In this document: positions 30,918 to 39,559 of the stretch, in pieces
Layout of the letters: every line of letters starts with the position of its first letter
Position numbering within the stretch: position 1 is the stretch's first letter
Origin: Rhodovastum atsumiense
GTDB lineage: Bacteria > Pseudomonadota > Alphaproteobacteria > Acetobacterales > Acetobacteraceae
Assembly (NCBI RefSeq): GCF_937425535.1
Contig: NZ_OW485605.1
Coordinates: 50,899-114,898 of the forward strand
Reading direction: 5' to 3'
Length of the DNA: 64,000 bases
The notes under the pieces: generated by a model
Seen by the model: only the letters and a program-made list of their open reading frames with translations
Databases searched by the model: none
What the model was told of the DNA's origin: nothing
Position numbers and translations under genes: made by a program

Positions 30918-31106
30918 ATGGCACGAAACGCAGACGGCACCGAGACGCCCCTCATCTTTAACAACCCTACCGAAACCGAGGAAATGAAGCGGCTGCGCAA
31001 AATTGTCACTGATGGTCTGGGCGAAAGCGAATGGGAATTGCGCGGTCTCTCGGAGGGACCGAATGAGGAATGGACTGGCGTTTTCAGAAAAAAGAGGCAG
31101 CCGTAA
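30918..31106 (+). CDS. Small opposite-strand gene in the late cluster (possible moron)
   Basis: A 62-residue charged product: MARNADGTETPLIFNNPTET, a helix (EMKRLRKIVTDGLGESEW), and a basic end (TGVFRKKRQP). It is on the plus strand between two minus-strand connector genes and fills that gap exactly, ending 2 bases before the next gene's stop, so it could be a moron expressed in the lysogen. Upstream bases are AT-richer than the neighbours. There is no strong RBS, and an upstream in-frame ATG at 30891 is possible. Confidence 0.45.
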   Translation: MARNADGTETPLIFNNPTETEEMKRLRKIVTDGLGESEWELRGLSEGPNEEWTGVFRKKRQP

Positions 31107-31108
31107 CT

Positions 31109-31489
31109 TCAAACGATAAACGCCCCCGGGATGTAAACTTCCAGGAACGGGCCACTCTCGATCCCGAGTGTCCAGCAGAGCTGAAGGCGCTTCTCCCGAT
31201 AAAGGAAGCGCCTCTCCTCCATCTCTCGTTCGTTTCGTTCCCAAACGGCGGCCTTCTTGGTGCCAACCTTGGTGCGCATGGCGGGCACGTCCGCCTCCAG
31301 CTGAGGGAGGACAGCAAGATACACAGACCGCACAACGTCGATGTAATCGCCCGTCAGGCTGGCGAGCGCCGCCGACACAGTGTCGGTCACGCCCTGCCTG
31401 GGTGGCCCGTATCCGCAATAGCGCCGGATCGCCACCACCTCGGCGGGCGTGAATGGCGTGCCGCCTGTGGCGGTGGTCGAACCGGACAT
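31109..31489 (-). CDS. Head-tail connector-type protein
   Basis: A 126-residue helical protein: PFTPAEVVAIRRYCGYG near the N-terminus, LTGDYIDVVRSVYLAVLPQL in the middle, and RFLYREKRLQLCWTLGIES near the end. Length, helical content and position just past the capsid block resemble gp6-type connectors or related adaptor proteins. No motif settles the exact family. Confidence 0.55.
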   Translation of the reverse strand: MSGSTTATGGTPFTPAEVVAIRRYCGYGPPRQGVTDTVSAALASLTGDYIDVVRSVYLAVLPQLEADVPAMRTKVGTKKAAVWERNEREMEERRFLYREKRLQLCWTLGIESGPFLEVYIPGAFIV

Positions 31490-31495
31490 GTCGGG

Positions 31496-31870
31496 TCACC
31501 CCTGGATTTGCGGTGCGATTGCCGCAACGGCAGAGGCGGCCTGCGTGACCGTCGCCGCCGACTGTGGCGGGGCGGCTACCACCGCCGGTGTGGCGGCGAT
31601 AGCCTCGGCGACGGCCTGTTCGGACGCTCGTGCACGCCCACGCTTGGTAGGTTCCTGTCCAGGCGCTGGGGCAGCCGCAGGCGCGACCGCCGGAACCTCG
31701 GGGTCGAACTCGATCTCGACGTCGCCCGCCTTCACCCAGGCCGCATAGACCGGGTGCTGCGGGTCGGCGAGAACGAAAGTGCGCGTCTCCCCCGGTGCGA
31801 CGACCACGGACTGGCCGCCGACAACGTTGAAGACGCGCGCCCCTCGCGCCTTGTTGCTGACCGTGGCCAT
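31496..31870 (-). CDS. Small phage protein after the capsid gene
   Basis: A 124-residue protein with a compact N-terminal part (RVFNVVGGQSVVVAPGETRT, then VYAAWVKAGDVEIEF) followed by an Ala/Pro-rich tail. The first 60 residues look like a small beta-domain that could decorate the capsid. Start 31870 lies two bases from the capsid stop. The long in-phase open frame upstream overlaps the capsid gene and is a shadow. Confidence 0.55.
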   Translation of the reverse strand: MATVSNKARGARVFNVVGGQSVVVAPGETRTFVLADPQHPVYAAWVKAGDVEIEFDPEVPAVAPAAAPAPGQEPTKRGRARASEQAVAEAIAATPAVVAAPPQSAATVTQAASAVAAIAPQIQG

Positions 31871-31872
31871 GG

Positions 31873-32868
31873 TCAGCACACGCCGTCGAGATACCCGATG
31901 GCCTTGGGCAGGCGAACGTCCGTGCCGCCGAAGCGGAAGACGCCCGGAATCTCGAACTCCATGGGGCCCACCTGCCAGACGGGCAGGAAGCGGTGCGGCA
32001 TCGGCATGTGAAGCTTCACCACGTCCGGGGCCTTCCGGTAGGCGACGATCCGCCCCGTGCCGCCCGCGCCCGCCGTGTCCAGCCCGCGCACCTGCCGGAT
32101 GGTCAGCGGGCGCCCGGTCTCCGCGGTGTAAGGGTTGTGCTTCTGGAACCACTCCAGGATGGTCATCTGGGCGAGTTCCGAAACACGGACCGCGGCGATC
32201 ATCTGGTATGCCAGCACCGGGAGCAGGCAGGTATCCGGCAGCTCGACGGTCTGCGTCCCCTGGAAGATGCCGACGAACAGATTGCGGAGGTCCGCCATGA
32301 TCTGGTCGGGCGTCTTGTTCGCCCACAGGATGCTCGCCGCGCTGCCCGCAACCGCCCCGTTCTGCGTGCCGACGGCAGAGGCCGGGCTGGCGGTGACCAG
32401 CGGGCAGTTGAGCAGCCCGGTGTAGCCCTTCTCGGCATCGCCGAACAGCGCCGCCTGGTCGATGAACTCCTCGGAAATCCGGCGGGCCACGCTCGCCTTC
32501 TCGCTGTTGAGCGAGATTCCAAGCACGGCGGCCTGAGCGATTTCCTCGAGGTTGTACCTGTAGCCGATGCCCGCCATGTTGACGGGAGCCTGGAAGATGT
32601 CGCGCTTGAGGTCGGTGTGCGGGATATCGCGCGCCTTCCCGTTGATCCACTGCGCGGTGCCGACGCCGTCGAGGCTGAAGTAGGTGACGCTCGGCGCCCA
32701 CTCGTTGCCTTCCGTGACCACGGGGATGAGCTCGTGGTAACGGATGTGCGGATAGCGGATCCGGTAGACCTCGCGCTCGATGGTCGCGAGCTGCGGGATC
32801 AGGAACGCCAGCGCGCGCTGGCTGTCCTGCATCAGCGAGACCTGGAGGTCCGCGATGTTCTGGTTCAT
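31873..32868 (-). CDS. Major capsid protein (DUF2184-type)
   Basis: A 331-residue protein with the HK97-like major head pattern of this group: REVYRIRYPHIRYHELIPVV near the start, SVTYFSLDGVGTAQWINGKA, NLEEIAQAAVLGISLNSEKA, and SELAQMTILEWFQKHNPYTA in the last third. It follows the cement-like gene and precedes the connectors. The start is 32868, where CCTCAG precedes the ATG; the open frame continues upstream into the cement gene. The family name is from recalled patterns. Confidence 0.8.
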   Translation of the reverse strand: MNQNIADLQVSLMQDSQRALAFLIPQLATIEREVYRIRYPHIRYHELIPVVTEGNEWAPSVTYFSLDGVGTAQWINGKARDIPHTDLKRDIFQAPVNMAGIGYRYNLEEIAQAAVLGISLNSEKASVARRISEEFIDQAALFGDAEKGYTGLLNCPLVTASPASAVGTQNGAVAGSAASILWANKTPDQIMADLRNLFVGIFQGTQTVELPDTCLLPVLAYQMIAAVRVSELAQMTILEWFQKHNPYTAETGRPLTIRQVRGLDTAGAGGTGRIVAYRKAPDVVKLHMPMPHRFLPVWQVGPMEFEIPGVFRFGGTDVRLPKAIGYLDGVC

Positions 32869-32882
32869 GCCTGAGGACCTCT

Positions 32883-33332
32883 TTAGTTCAGCCGGACCTT
32901 CGCCAAGCCGCCGGCGGCGGCGGAGCTGTCGAAGATGGCATTGGGGATGGCCGTGTCGGATGCCGCCACGTTGGTGAGGGCGCCGGTGGACGAGTAGTAG
33001 ACGGGCTGCCCGGCGGTGACCGCCGCGGCGACCGTAACCCACACGACGCCCTTGACGAGGACGGCGGCCGTGTCGCCGAGCCCGTAAGCGTCGTTGTTCA
33101 CCGGGCGCACAAGCGGGTCGACGACGGTGATGCCTCGGAAGGCCCCGGCGTTCACGTCGCCGACGTCAAGGATGCCGTTGTCGGCGACGCCCTGCAGCGC
33201 AACAGCGCCGAACTGCATTCCGTTCGGGCTCTCGACGACGCGGGAGATGACGACGGTGCTGCCGGAATCGGCAACGAGGCCCGCGAACGCCGCAGCGTGC
33301 TGGCCCTGGTAGGCGGTCTGGACGGCAGGCAT
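32883..33332 (-). CDS. Capsid cement / decoration protein
   Basis: A 149-residue Ala/Gly/Val-rich beta protein: QGQHAAAFAGLVADSGSTVV, AYGLGDTAAVLVKGVVWVTV and PVYYSSTGALTN. These segments match the small structural cement proteins encoded just before capsid genes in phages with DUF2184-type heads. Its ATG shares a base with the end of the scaffold gene (33332). It stabilises the filled head. Confidence 0.68.
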   Translation of the reverse strand: MPAVQTAYQGQHAAAFAGLVADSGSTVVISRVVESPNGMQFGAVALQGVADNGILDVGDVNAGAFRGITVVDPLVRPVNNDAYGLGDTAAVLVKGVVWVTVAAAVTAGQPVYYSSTGALTNVAASDTAIPNAIFDSSAAAGGLAKVRLN

Positions 33333-33952
33333 TAGTTCGTCTCCTGGGCCTTGTGGGCGCTCTTGAGGTACTCGACGTACTCGCGGTACGCGTCGGCGCG
33401 CCCCTGGATGGAGTCGCCCACGGTCACAGGCGCCTGTGTGCGGATGGCATCGCGCACCGGGTCGGGGGGCGCGGCGGCGGCGGATGCAACCAGCGTGTCG
33501 AAGGCGGCCACCACATAGTCGTCAGATCGCCCATCGACCGCCTTGTCGCCGAGGCGCTTCGCGACAGCGGCCCGCCGGATGTCGGCCTCGGTCTTGCCCG
33601 CGAAGGCGTAGTCGCTCCCGAGCAGCTTCCTGGCGCTGTCGATGAGTGCCGAGCGCGCTGCGATGGCCGCGTCGAACGCGGCGACATCCGGGATGCGGGC
33701 CGCCAGGGCAGCGATCTCGCCGTCCTTGGCTTCGATGGCCGCCTTGTGCGCGGCGGCCAGCGCCGCCATTTCGCCATCCTTGGCTTCGATGGCGGAGCCG
33801 TGTCTTGCGGCGAGCGCGGCAATGTCGCCCTCGGCCTTGTCGGCCCTGGTCTTGGCGTCGCGGAGCGCCGCCGTGAGCGCCTCGACGGCCTTTGCGCCGT
33901 CGGCAGTGGTCTGGATGGACGCGCCGTCCACCAGGATGGTCAGCAGATCCAT
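33332..33952 (-). CDS. Nested in-frame scaffold start
   Basis: ATG at 33952 begins MDLLTILVDGASIQ within the same frame and is preceded by AAAGAGGAACCCAAG, a strong ribosome-binding site. Translation from here would give a 206-residue scaffold lacking the protease part, as in lambda C/Nu3. This is inferred from the RBS and domain border only. Confidence 0.55.
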   Translation of the reverse strand: MDLLTILVDGASIQTTADGAKAVEALTAALRDAKTRADKAEGDIAALAARHGSAIEAKDGEMAALAAAHKAAIEAKDGEIAALAARIPDVAAFDAAIAARSALIDSARKLLGSDYAFAGKTEADIRRAAVAKRLGDKAVDGRSDDYVVAAFDTLVASAAAAPPDPVRDAIRTQAPVTVGDSIQGRADAYREYVEYLKSAHKAQETN

Positions 33953-34519
33953 CTTGGGTTCCTCTTTGTGGTGCTGAAGGACCGCAGTTGGCGAGGCGTC
34001 GCCGATGCGGCACTGCGGACCCGCCCGGCCTGCGTCGACGATTGCGACATGGTTGAGCGCGATGTCTGCGAGACGGGCGTCGAACGCCTCGCCCTCAGGC
34101 GTCTCGCCAGGTTCGAAGACGATCTTTGCCGTGTAGCCTGCGGAGAGCTCCCGCTTGCCGTCGCGCACATCGGCGATGGCGTCCGCGTCGGCGACGAGCA
34201 ACGGCACCCGAAGGAAATCGCCGTCACGCGCCACCTCACCACCCGTGAAGCCGACAGTGACGGCCTTCCAGTTCCTTGCGTCGACCATTCCTGGCGGATG
34301 TTCGACCGTCACCGGGCGGTAGGCCGCGCTCGCCATGGAGTCAGCCGAGAAAACCTCGTCGGCCGGGCGGAGGACGCGGACCGTGGCGAGTTCGGGGCAC
34401 CCGACCTCCCTGCCAGCGTAAACCTGGATGCCTCGCCTTGCGACGCGGACATCCGCGACAAGGTAGCCGTCCCTGGTCACGCGGGTTCCCGCGAGTTCCA
34501 CGCTATCAACAAAGTCCAT
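33332..34519 (-). CDS. DUF2213-type head maturation protease with scaffold domain
   Basis: A 395-residue protein. The first 190 residues are the DUF2213-like part: VTRDGYLVADVRVARRGIQV, VFSADSMASAAYRPVTVEHP and AFDARLADIALNHVAIVDAG. In such prohead proteases the conserved His and the Ser/Asp positions lie in these segments. The second half is a Lys/Glu/Ala coiled coil (two copies of AIEAKDGEMAALAA-like units), typical of scaffolds. The portal gene ends 12 bases upstream. The start is 34519, where GGAGTTCACC precedes the ATG. Confidence 0.7.
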   Translation of the reverse strand: MDFVDSVELAGTRVTRDGYLVADVRVARRGIQVYAGREVGCPELATVRVLRPADEVFSADSMASAAYRPVTVEHPPGMVDARNWKAVTVGFTGGEVARDGDFLRVPLLVADADAIADVRDGKRELSAGYTAKIVFEPGETPEGEAFDARLADIALNHVAIVDAGRAGPQCRIGDASPTAVLQHHKEEPKMDLLTILVDGASIQTTADGAKAVEALTAALRDAKTRADKAEGDIAALAARHGSAIEAKDGEMAALAAAHKAAIEAKDGEIAALAARIPDVAAFDAAIAARSALIDSARKLLGSDYAFAGKTEADIRRAAVAKRLGDKAVDGRSDDYVVAAFDTLVASAAAAPPDPVRDAIRTQAPVTVGDSIQGRADAYREYVEYLKSAHKAQETN

Positions 34520-34530
34520 GTGGTGAACTC

Positions 34531-36450
34531 CTACGAGCCAGCCGGCTCTTCGCGGACTCTGGCCAGCCAGTCCTCGTTGACCTCCGCGAACCGCTCGGCC
34601 CCAAGGACGAGTGGGCCGTCGTATGGCTGCACGGAGGCCGGATCGACGTCGCCGCCTGCGTAGGTGATGGTCACGTGCGGCTGGAAGCCGTCGTGGTCCC
34701 ACGAGGCCCCGGCGGCGATGATCTGCCGCCAGCGCTCCGTCAGCGCGCCGCTGTCGAACCGAAGAACGACCGCCCCCTTGTCTCCGAGCGCTTTCACCTG
34801 GCGCTTGCCGCCCGGTGCCACGGAGACGGTCTCCCAGTCGCTCCCGACCGCCGCCCAATCCAGTGGCTTGCGGGAGAATGCGACCGTTACATGCAGGTCG
34901 TCGGCCTCAAGCGTCGAGGCAAACCCATGGGACCGGGCCCATGCGATGATGTCGGCGGCGTTAAGCACGGGGCGGCTGACATAGAGCGTCCTCGGGCGGC
35001 CTGCGGCGTCTCCGGCCTCGATCGGCCTTGGAGACGGCCTCGGTTCCGAGGGGGCCTGGGCGCTTGCAGAGGGCATCGTGAAGTCGGGATCGCGACGAGC
35101 CTCGGACTGCTGCAGCGCGTCCTCGAGGGCGGGGAATTCCCCTGATTGCACGAGGCGCGAGCGCTCGGCCTGTGCCAGTGCCCGAACGGGGACAAGGCCG
35201 GTCTGCCGGACGACCTGCGTGCGCTGCGCGTTCTTGAGCCCGATGTCCGCGCGCTCGGCGTCGGTCATCTGCCACAGCGAATTCCACGTATAGGAGACGG
35301 ACCGCTTGCCGACCCCCGCGTGCCGCTTGATGGCCTCGTCCAGCCTGCGCAGGCCAGGCGACAGCTCGGTTCGCTGCCTCGCGGATATGGAATCGTAGTA
35401 GTGGCGGATGTCGGCTTCGCCCGTGCTGTTCAGGCCGCCAGGAGCGGTTCCGAGCAGGCGGGATACCGGCATGTCGGCCGCGCCAGAAGCGATCTCCAGG
35501 AAGGTGGAGATGACCTTGGGCATGTCGGCCAGGGACAGCTTCTTCTGTTCCCATGCTTCCTCGGCATCGAGGAGCATCGCTCCGACCAGGCTCTTGGCCT
35601 GGTTCGCAAGGGAGAACCGCGCCAGCGTCCGGCGCCTCCAACCCTCGTCGACCGCGTTCTGCGTCAGTCCCTTGACCTTGATGACGTCGACCTTGGCCTC
35701 CTGCACCATGGCCGCGAGACCCTGGTTGGATGCCACGGCGTCGCGAATGGCGTCGTAGAGGCGCTGGAGGACCGGAAGCCCCCAGCCGTCGACCTGCCTG
35801 CTCAGCTCAAGGCGGGCCTGACCGAGGAAGCGAACCACCCTCGAGGGATGTATCCGCACGCCCCCTGCGGTCGGTGACGACATCATGTAGTACTCAGGCT
35901 CGCCGAAGTACGGGGACACCGGATCGCGGTCGATGTTGCCCGCCCAGAGTTCGTAGCGGCTCAGGACATGCAGATACCTGATGTCTCCGCGCTGGATGGA
36001 GGCGACATCGAGCTCCTTGGCCGGATCGGCATCCTCGCCGACGCCGATGTAGATTCCGGCGCCGCCGTAGAGGCGGGCCAGCTTGAGCACGTGGTTGACC
36101 CGCTCCCTGACGCGCAAGTCCTCCTCGGCGTCATCGACGGCAGCCACGGCCCTCGCTGGACCGTTCCATGTCCGCCATTCGCGCGTCATGTCGTCGGCAG
36201 GGGCGTCGATGATTTTCCCGGCCAGCCAGTCGGACTGATACATCGCGTCCAGCTGGAACTTGTCGAGCCACTCGTTCGCGAAACGCCCGTGGGTGGCCTT
36301 GTCGCGTTCCGTGCCGAGTCCGGACACCAGGTTCCGCAGGCTGTCGGACAGAGCCGCGTCCGCCGAGATTGGATCAAGACTGCCTTGGCTGATGTGTGCC
36401 AGGCGGCCTGCGGCGGTCGCGTCGATGGCGTCATAGAGTGCGTGTGCCAT
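34531..36450 (-). CDS. Portal protein (DUF1073-type) fused to a 2H phosphoesterase domain
   Basis: A 639-residue protein. Residues 1 to about 440 are the portal: FANEWLDKFQLDAMYQSDWL, ARLYGGAGIYIGVGEDAD, LSRYELWAGNIDRDPVSPYF, and GLNSTGEADIRHYYDSISAR. After a Pro-rich linker the last 140 residues carry two H-x-T motifs, DLHVTVAFS near 520 and FQPHVTITY near 588, the signature of 2H phosphoesterases, including the anti-CBASS enzyme Acb1. I recall DUF1073 portals carrying such domains in other phages. Whether the domain is cleaved off or active is unknown. It follows the terminase large subunit by 7 bases. Confidence 0.8.
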   Translation of the reverse strand: MAHALYDAIDATAAGRLAHISQGSLDPISADAALSDSLRNLVSGLGTERDKATHGRFANEWLDKFQLDAMYQSDWLAGKIIDAPADDMTREWRTWNGPARAVAAVDDAEEDLRVRERVNHVLKLARLYGGAGIYIGVGEDADPAKELDVASIQRGDIRYLHVLSRYELWAGNIDRDPVSPYFGEPEYYMMSSPTAGGVRIHPSRVVRFLGQARLELSRQVDGWGLPVLQRLYDAIRDAVASNQGLAAMVQEAKVDVIKVKGLTQNAVDEGWRRRTLARFSLANQAKSLVGAMLLDAEEAWEQKKLSLADMPKVISTFLEIASGAADMPVSRLLGTAPGGLNSTGEADIRHYYDSISARQRTELSPGLRRLDEAIKRHAGVGKRSVSYTWNSLWQMTDAERADIGLKNAQRTQVVRQTGLVPVRALAQAERSRLVQSGEFPALEDALQQSEARRDPDFTMPSASAQAPSEPRPSPRPIEAGDAAGRPRTLYVSRPVLNAADIIAWARSHGFASTLEADDLHVTVAFSRKPLDWAAVGSDWETVSVAPGGKRQVKALGDKGAVVLRFDSGALTERWRQIIAAGASWDHDGFQPHVTITYAGGDVDPASVQPYDGPLVLGAERFAEVNEDWLARVREEPAGS

Positions 36451-36457
36451 CGCGCCC

Positions 36458-37711
36458 TCAAACCCAGTTCATGCTGGTGTCATAGGTCGAATCGCCGAGC
36501 ATCAGTTCGGTAAGCCCCCAAATGCAGGCGTCCGCGTGGTCGGGGGACCGCTTGCCCTGGTAGCCGGCGGTGCTGAAGTGGCAGAGCTGCTGCTCCAGAT
36601 CCGGAAAGGCCCCGGCATGGTGCACCTTCTTCTGCTCGTAGAGGGCGGCTATCGGCTCGGCGCGCTGCAGCTTGCCGTGGGATGCGGTCACCAGCTTGAC
36701 TGGTGCGTTGCGCCTTGCCGTCTGGATCGTGCTTTCGACCATCGCCCCGCCGAAGTTCTTCTCCGCGACAATGCGGTCGGCGCGCCAGGCGTCGAAGGCG
36801 TCGAGCGCCCTCTTGGCCCAGCCGTCCGGCGAGAAGCGCCCCGACAGGTCCTCGAGGACGACTGCGATCCCGTCGCGGCCGAGGCCGACCACGACGATCC
36901 CGATCTCGTCGGAGCGCTTGTCGTCTGGCCCGGAGCAGCCCGAGGGGTCCACGGCGACCACGATGCGCGCCATGCGTGCGCGCATGGCCTCGCGTGCGGC
37001 GATGTCCTCGACGGCTGGCTCCCGGAGGTAGGCCAGCATCTCCTTCGTCCAGAGCGCGCCGACGACGTTCTTGCGGCACTCCCCAAGGTAGACGTTGGCA
37101 TATGCGTCGAGGTCCGTGGCTTTGAGGTGCTCGACCAGCGGGAGCAGCCTTTTGGGGAACCACGGGTTGTCGTAGTAGTTGACCTGCTGGACGATGGCGC
37201 CGGGCGGCGGGGACAGGACGAACTGCTTGTAGGTTTCGTCGGTCTCAAGGTCCGGGTTGAAGGTGATCCATATCTCCGAGCCGTCCCGCCGCATCACGGT
37301 CGGCAGGAGTGCCTCCCAGGATTCCTTCGATACGACCTGGGCCTCTTCGACCCAGGTTATGTTGACACCTTCGGTCGACCGTATCTTGTTGCTGTTCAGG
37401 TGCATCCCGGCGAAGATGAACTCGGTGCCGTTAGCGCCGAAAATCGTCTTCTCCTGCACCGTGTAGAGATGCCGCAGGCCGAGCATCTCGATTTGGTCGG
37501 ACAGGAGCTTGTGGACGGACTCCTTGATCGACGTCTGGTACTCGCGGGCGCACAGGATTCGAAGAGGGCGCTGGGCGCCGAGTATCAGCAGAGCGCGCGC
37601 CACGCTCCACGATTTTGAGCTGCCGCGCCCTCCGTGCAGAACCTTGAATGGGGCTGGCTCGAACAGGAAATCCAGCTTCGCCGGGAACTCAATCGCTGCT
37701 GCCGTTCCCAT
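36458..37711 (-). CDS. terL: Terminase large subunit
   Basis: A 417-residue packaging ATPase/nuclease of the PBSX-like type. It has Walker A GGRGSSKS at residues 27-34, Walker B NITWVEEAQ near 118-125, and WITFNPDLETDETYKQFV (coupling motif region). The nuclease-domain Asp is in IVVAVDPSGCSGPDD, and DHADACIWGLTEL is the final conserved Asp motif. It overlaps the small subunit by 23 bases. It cuts and pumps DNA into the prohead through the portal encoded next. Confidence 0.9.
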   Translation of the reverse strand: MGTAAAIEFPAKLDFLFEPAPFKVLHGGRGSSKSWSVARALLILGAQRPLRILCAREYQTSIKESVHKLLSDQIEMLGLRHLYTVQEKTIFGANGTEFIFAGMHLNSNKIRSTEGVNITWVEEAQVVSKESWEALLPTVMRRDGSEIWITFNPDLETDETYKQFVLSPPPGAIVQQVNYYDNPWFPKRLLPLVEHLKATDLDAYANVYLGECRKNVVGALWTKEMLAYLREPAVEDIAAREAMRARMARIVVAVDPSGCSGPDDKRSDEIGIVVVGLGRDGIAVVLEDLSGRFSPDGWAKRALDAFDAWRADRIVAEKNFGGAMVESTIQTARRNAPVKLVTASHGKLQRAEPIAALYEQKKVHHAGAFPDLEQQLCHFSTAGYQGKRSPDHADACIWGLTELMLGDSTYDTSMNWV

Positions 37712-38231
37712 CAGGCGGCCTCACGAACCGGATCTCCAGCGAAGTCGGGATGGCGCCGCCGCCAGGGCCGCTGTGTTCGAGGTCGACCTTGTCCTTGAGC
37801 TGGCCGAGGTGACGGAGCAGCGTCTCGCCGTTCGACGTCTTCGAGGACAGCTTGAGGATGAAGTTGCCCGCCCGGTCGTAGCTCCACCCCTCGATGGGAA
37901 CCCGCTGCTCAGGGGTGAGCTTGGCGAGGTCGGCCGGGCAGGTGATGTCGGCGTAGTCCAGCGGGTCGTAGCGGGCGCGCCGGAATAGGTCGGCCACCGC
38001 GGCGTCGGCGGTTGCCTTCATGCGCGTGAGGCGGTCCGCCATCGCATCTTCGATGGCCGCTTTCACGTCCGGGTAGCGCATGATTTGCCAGGCGCACCGC
38101 TCGGCCGTGCTGGGCTCGTATCCGGCGCGGATCGCCGCCTGAACCGCGTTGAGATCCTTGAGATACTCGGCGACGAAGAGGGCGCGCCTGTGGTCGTTTG
38201 GCGCGCGGCGGCGGCTGATGTTCTTCGCCAT
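37689..38231 (-). CDS. terS: Terminase small subunit
   Basis: A 180-residue protein of the Terminase_2 type. RALFVAEYLKDLNAVQAAIR and AGYEPSTAERCAWQIMRYPD form the N-terminal HTH-like DNA-binding part. RARYDPLDYADIT and KDKVDLEHSGPGGG near the C-terminus are shared with many small terminases. It lies directly upstream of the large subunit and selects the packaging start site. Confidence 0.85.
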   Translation of the reverse strand: MAKNISRRRAPNDHRRALFVAEYLKDLNAVQAAIRAGYEPSTAERCAWQIMRYPDVKAAIEDAMADRLTRMKATADAAVADLFRRARYDPLDYADITCPADLAKLTPEQRVPIEGWSYDRAGNFILKLSSKTSNGETLLRHLGQLKDKVDLEHSGPGGGAIPTSLEIRFVRPPDGNGSSD

Positions 38232-38377
38232 CGGTCACGCTCCCGGGCGGCTGTATGCCCGCCCGGCGGCGGGTAGGGGGATGCGCCGGCCCGCCGCTTC
38301 AGGGCGGCTATTACCCGCCGTGTCTGCGCGGGGGAGGACCGCGGTGGCGTGGGCGGCGCAAGCTGGTTGGTGTTGTG

Positions 38378-38812
38378 TCAGCCCTGCGGAGCTGCGGTCG
38401 CCGAAACAGCGACCAGGGGCGCCTCGACCACGACGGCCGGCGCGGACACCGTGGCGGCCGCCGGAGCGGACGCAGCCGCCTGCAACGCCGCGAGGGCGGC
38501 CTGCGCGGCGCCCAGCTCGGCGCGCACGGAGGCCAGGGCGCTGCCCACGGCGCCGTTGATGAGCGCCTGCAGCTCGGCGGTCGCCTTGGCCTTCTCGGCG
38601 GCGATGCCAGCTTCCGCGGCGGCTGCGCGCTCTTCGGCGACGGCTTTGGCTGCGGCCACCTTCGCGGCCAGCGCCGACCGGGCGCACCGGACGGCAGCGA
38701 TCAGCGCCGGGGTCGTCGCGGTGACGGCTGCGCCGACGGCGAAGCCAGCGGCGACCGGGATTCCGTTCGCGAACGAAAATGCGGCGATGTCGAGCGGCAG
38801 CATGATGTCCAT
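38378..38812 (-). CDS. Ala-rich hypothetical protein upstream of the terminases
   Basis: A 144-residue protein with a hydrophobic N-terminus (GIPVAAGFAVGAAVTATTPA) that may be one membrane segment, then long Ala-rich helices likely to form a coiled coil. No family is recognised. The 145 bases between it and the terminase small-subunit start contain GC-rich inverted repeats but no clear gene. Confidence 0.5.
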   Translation of the reverse strand: MDIMLPLDIAAFSFANGIPVAAGFAVGAAVTATTPALIAAVRCARSALAAKVAAAKAVAEERAAAAEAGIAAEKAKATAELQALINGAVGSALASVRAELGAAQAALAALQAAASAPAAATVSAPAVVVEAPLVAVSATAAPQG

Positions 38813-39240
38813 CCCCTATGCAGCGGCCGAGAGCGTGGCGGGCCGCCTGAATTCTCCCGGGCCGGTGCCCCGGGCTCCGTGCTCGTCGCCCCTACAGCGT
38901 GGCCCACGGCGGCGCCGCCCGGTCCCCTGGCCGCCCAGGCCCAGGGGCGGCTCAATGGTGCGACCGCGGGGGAGCCGCACGGTCGGCACGGCGGAAAAGG
39001 GGAAGGCGGCCGCGCATGCGCTGGCCGCCTGGAGTTTGCGGGCTGCCTGGCCTGGGAGGACCGCGGGCGTCCGTACGCACGAATGAGATGATAGCAAAAA
39101 CTACCCGATTTCTGTTGCAGCCGTCAAGCACTGTCGTGCGCCGCCTACCAGGAATATTGTAAATCTGTTGACTCCTGGCACAACCGCGCACATATATAAG
39201 GTACGCGGCCGTTCGTGCCCTTGGCCGCAGGAGGTGGAAG
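38813..39240. other. Divergent intergenic region between late and accessory clusters
   Basis: About 430 bases hold no credible gene. The left half is GC-rich with several inverted repeats; the right half (39090-39210) is AT-richer with ATATTGTAAAT and ATATATAAG. Minus-strand transcription of the late cluster and plus-strand transcription of the next genes both point away from here, so promoters for both are likely. Confidence 0.5.
39168..39198 (+). promoter_or_regulatory. Candidate promoter upstream of the small membrane-protein gene
   Basis: TTGACT at 39168 and CATATA at 39191 (17-base gap) or TATATA at 39193 (19-base gap) precede the gene at 39241, whose RBS AGGAGG is at 39229. Inferred from consensus match only. 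Confidence 0.45.
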
Positions 39241-39495
39241 ATGACTCGCGACGAAATGGGTGGGCTGAATCTCGCTGTGGGTGCCGGTGTCGGCCTCGTC
39301 GCGGCCGGGCTGTTCGCGGGCATCCAGGCGGTCGCCGAACGGCGGCGCGCGGAGGCGGAGAACCGGGCGGCCTGGGAGGCATGGCACGCTCGCGAGTGCG
39401 CGCGGCTGTCGGAAGAGAGTCGGCGGCGCACGAATGCGCACTGGTATCTCGCGCTGTGCGACCGCGCGGACATGATTGCGCGCGGGTGGGACTGA
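39241..39495 (+). CDS. Small membrane protein
   Basis: An 84-residue protein with one N-terminal hydrophobic, Gly-rich segment (LAVGAGVGLVAAGLFAGIQA) followed by a charged helix with many Arg and Glu and three His/Trp. GCAGGAGGTGGAAG directly precedes the ATG, a strong ribosome-binding site. It is the first plus-strand gene after the late cluster and may be made in the lysogen or early. No family is recognised. Confidence 0.55.
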   Translation: MTRDEMGGLNLAVGAGVGLVAAGLFAGIQAVAERRRAEAENRAAWEAWHARECARLSEESRRRTNAHWYLALCDRADMIARGWD

Positions 39496-39559
39496 CCAAA
39501 GAGAAAGCCGCCCCGAGTGGCAGGGCGGCTGTGGTTACGCTTGCGGTGGACCGCGAGCG

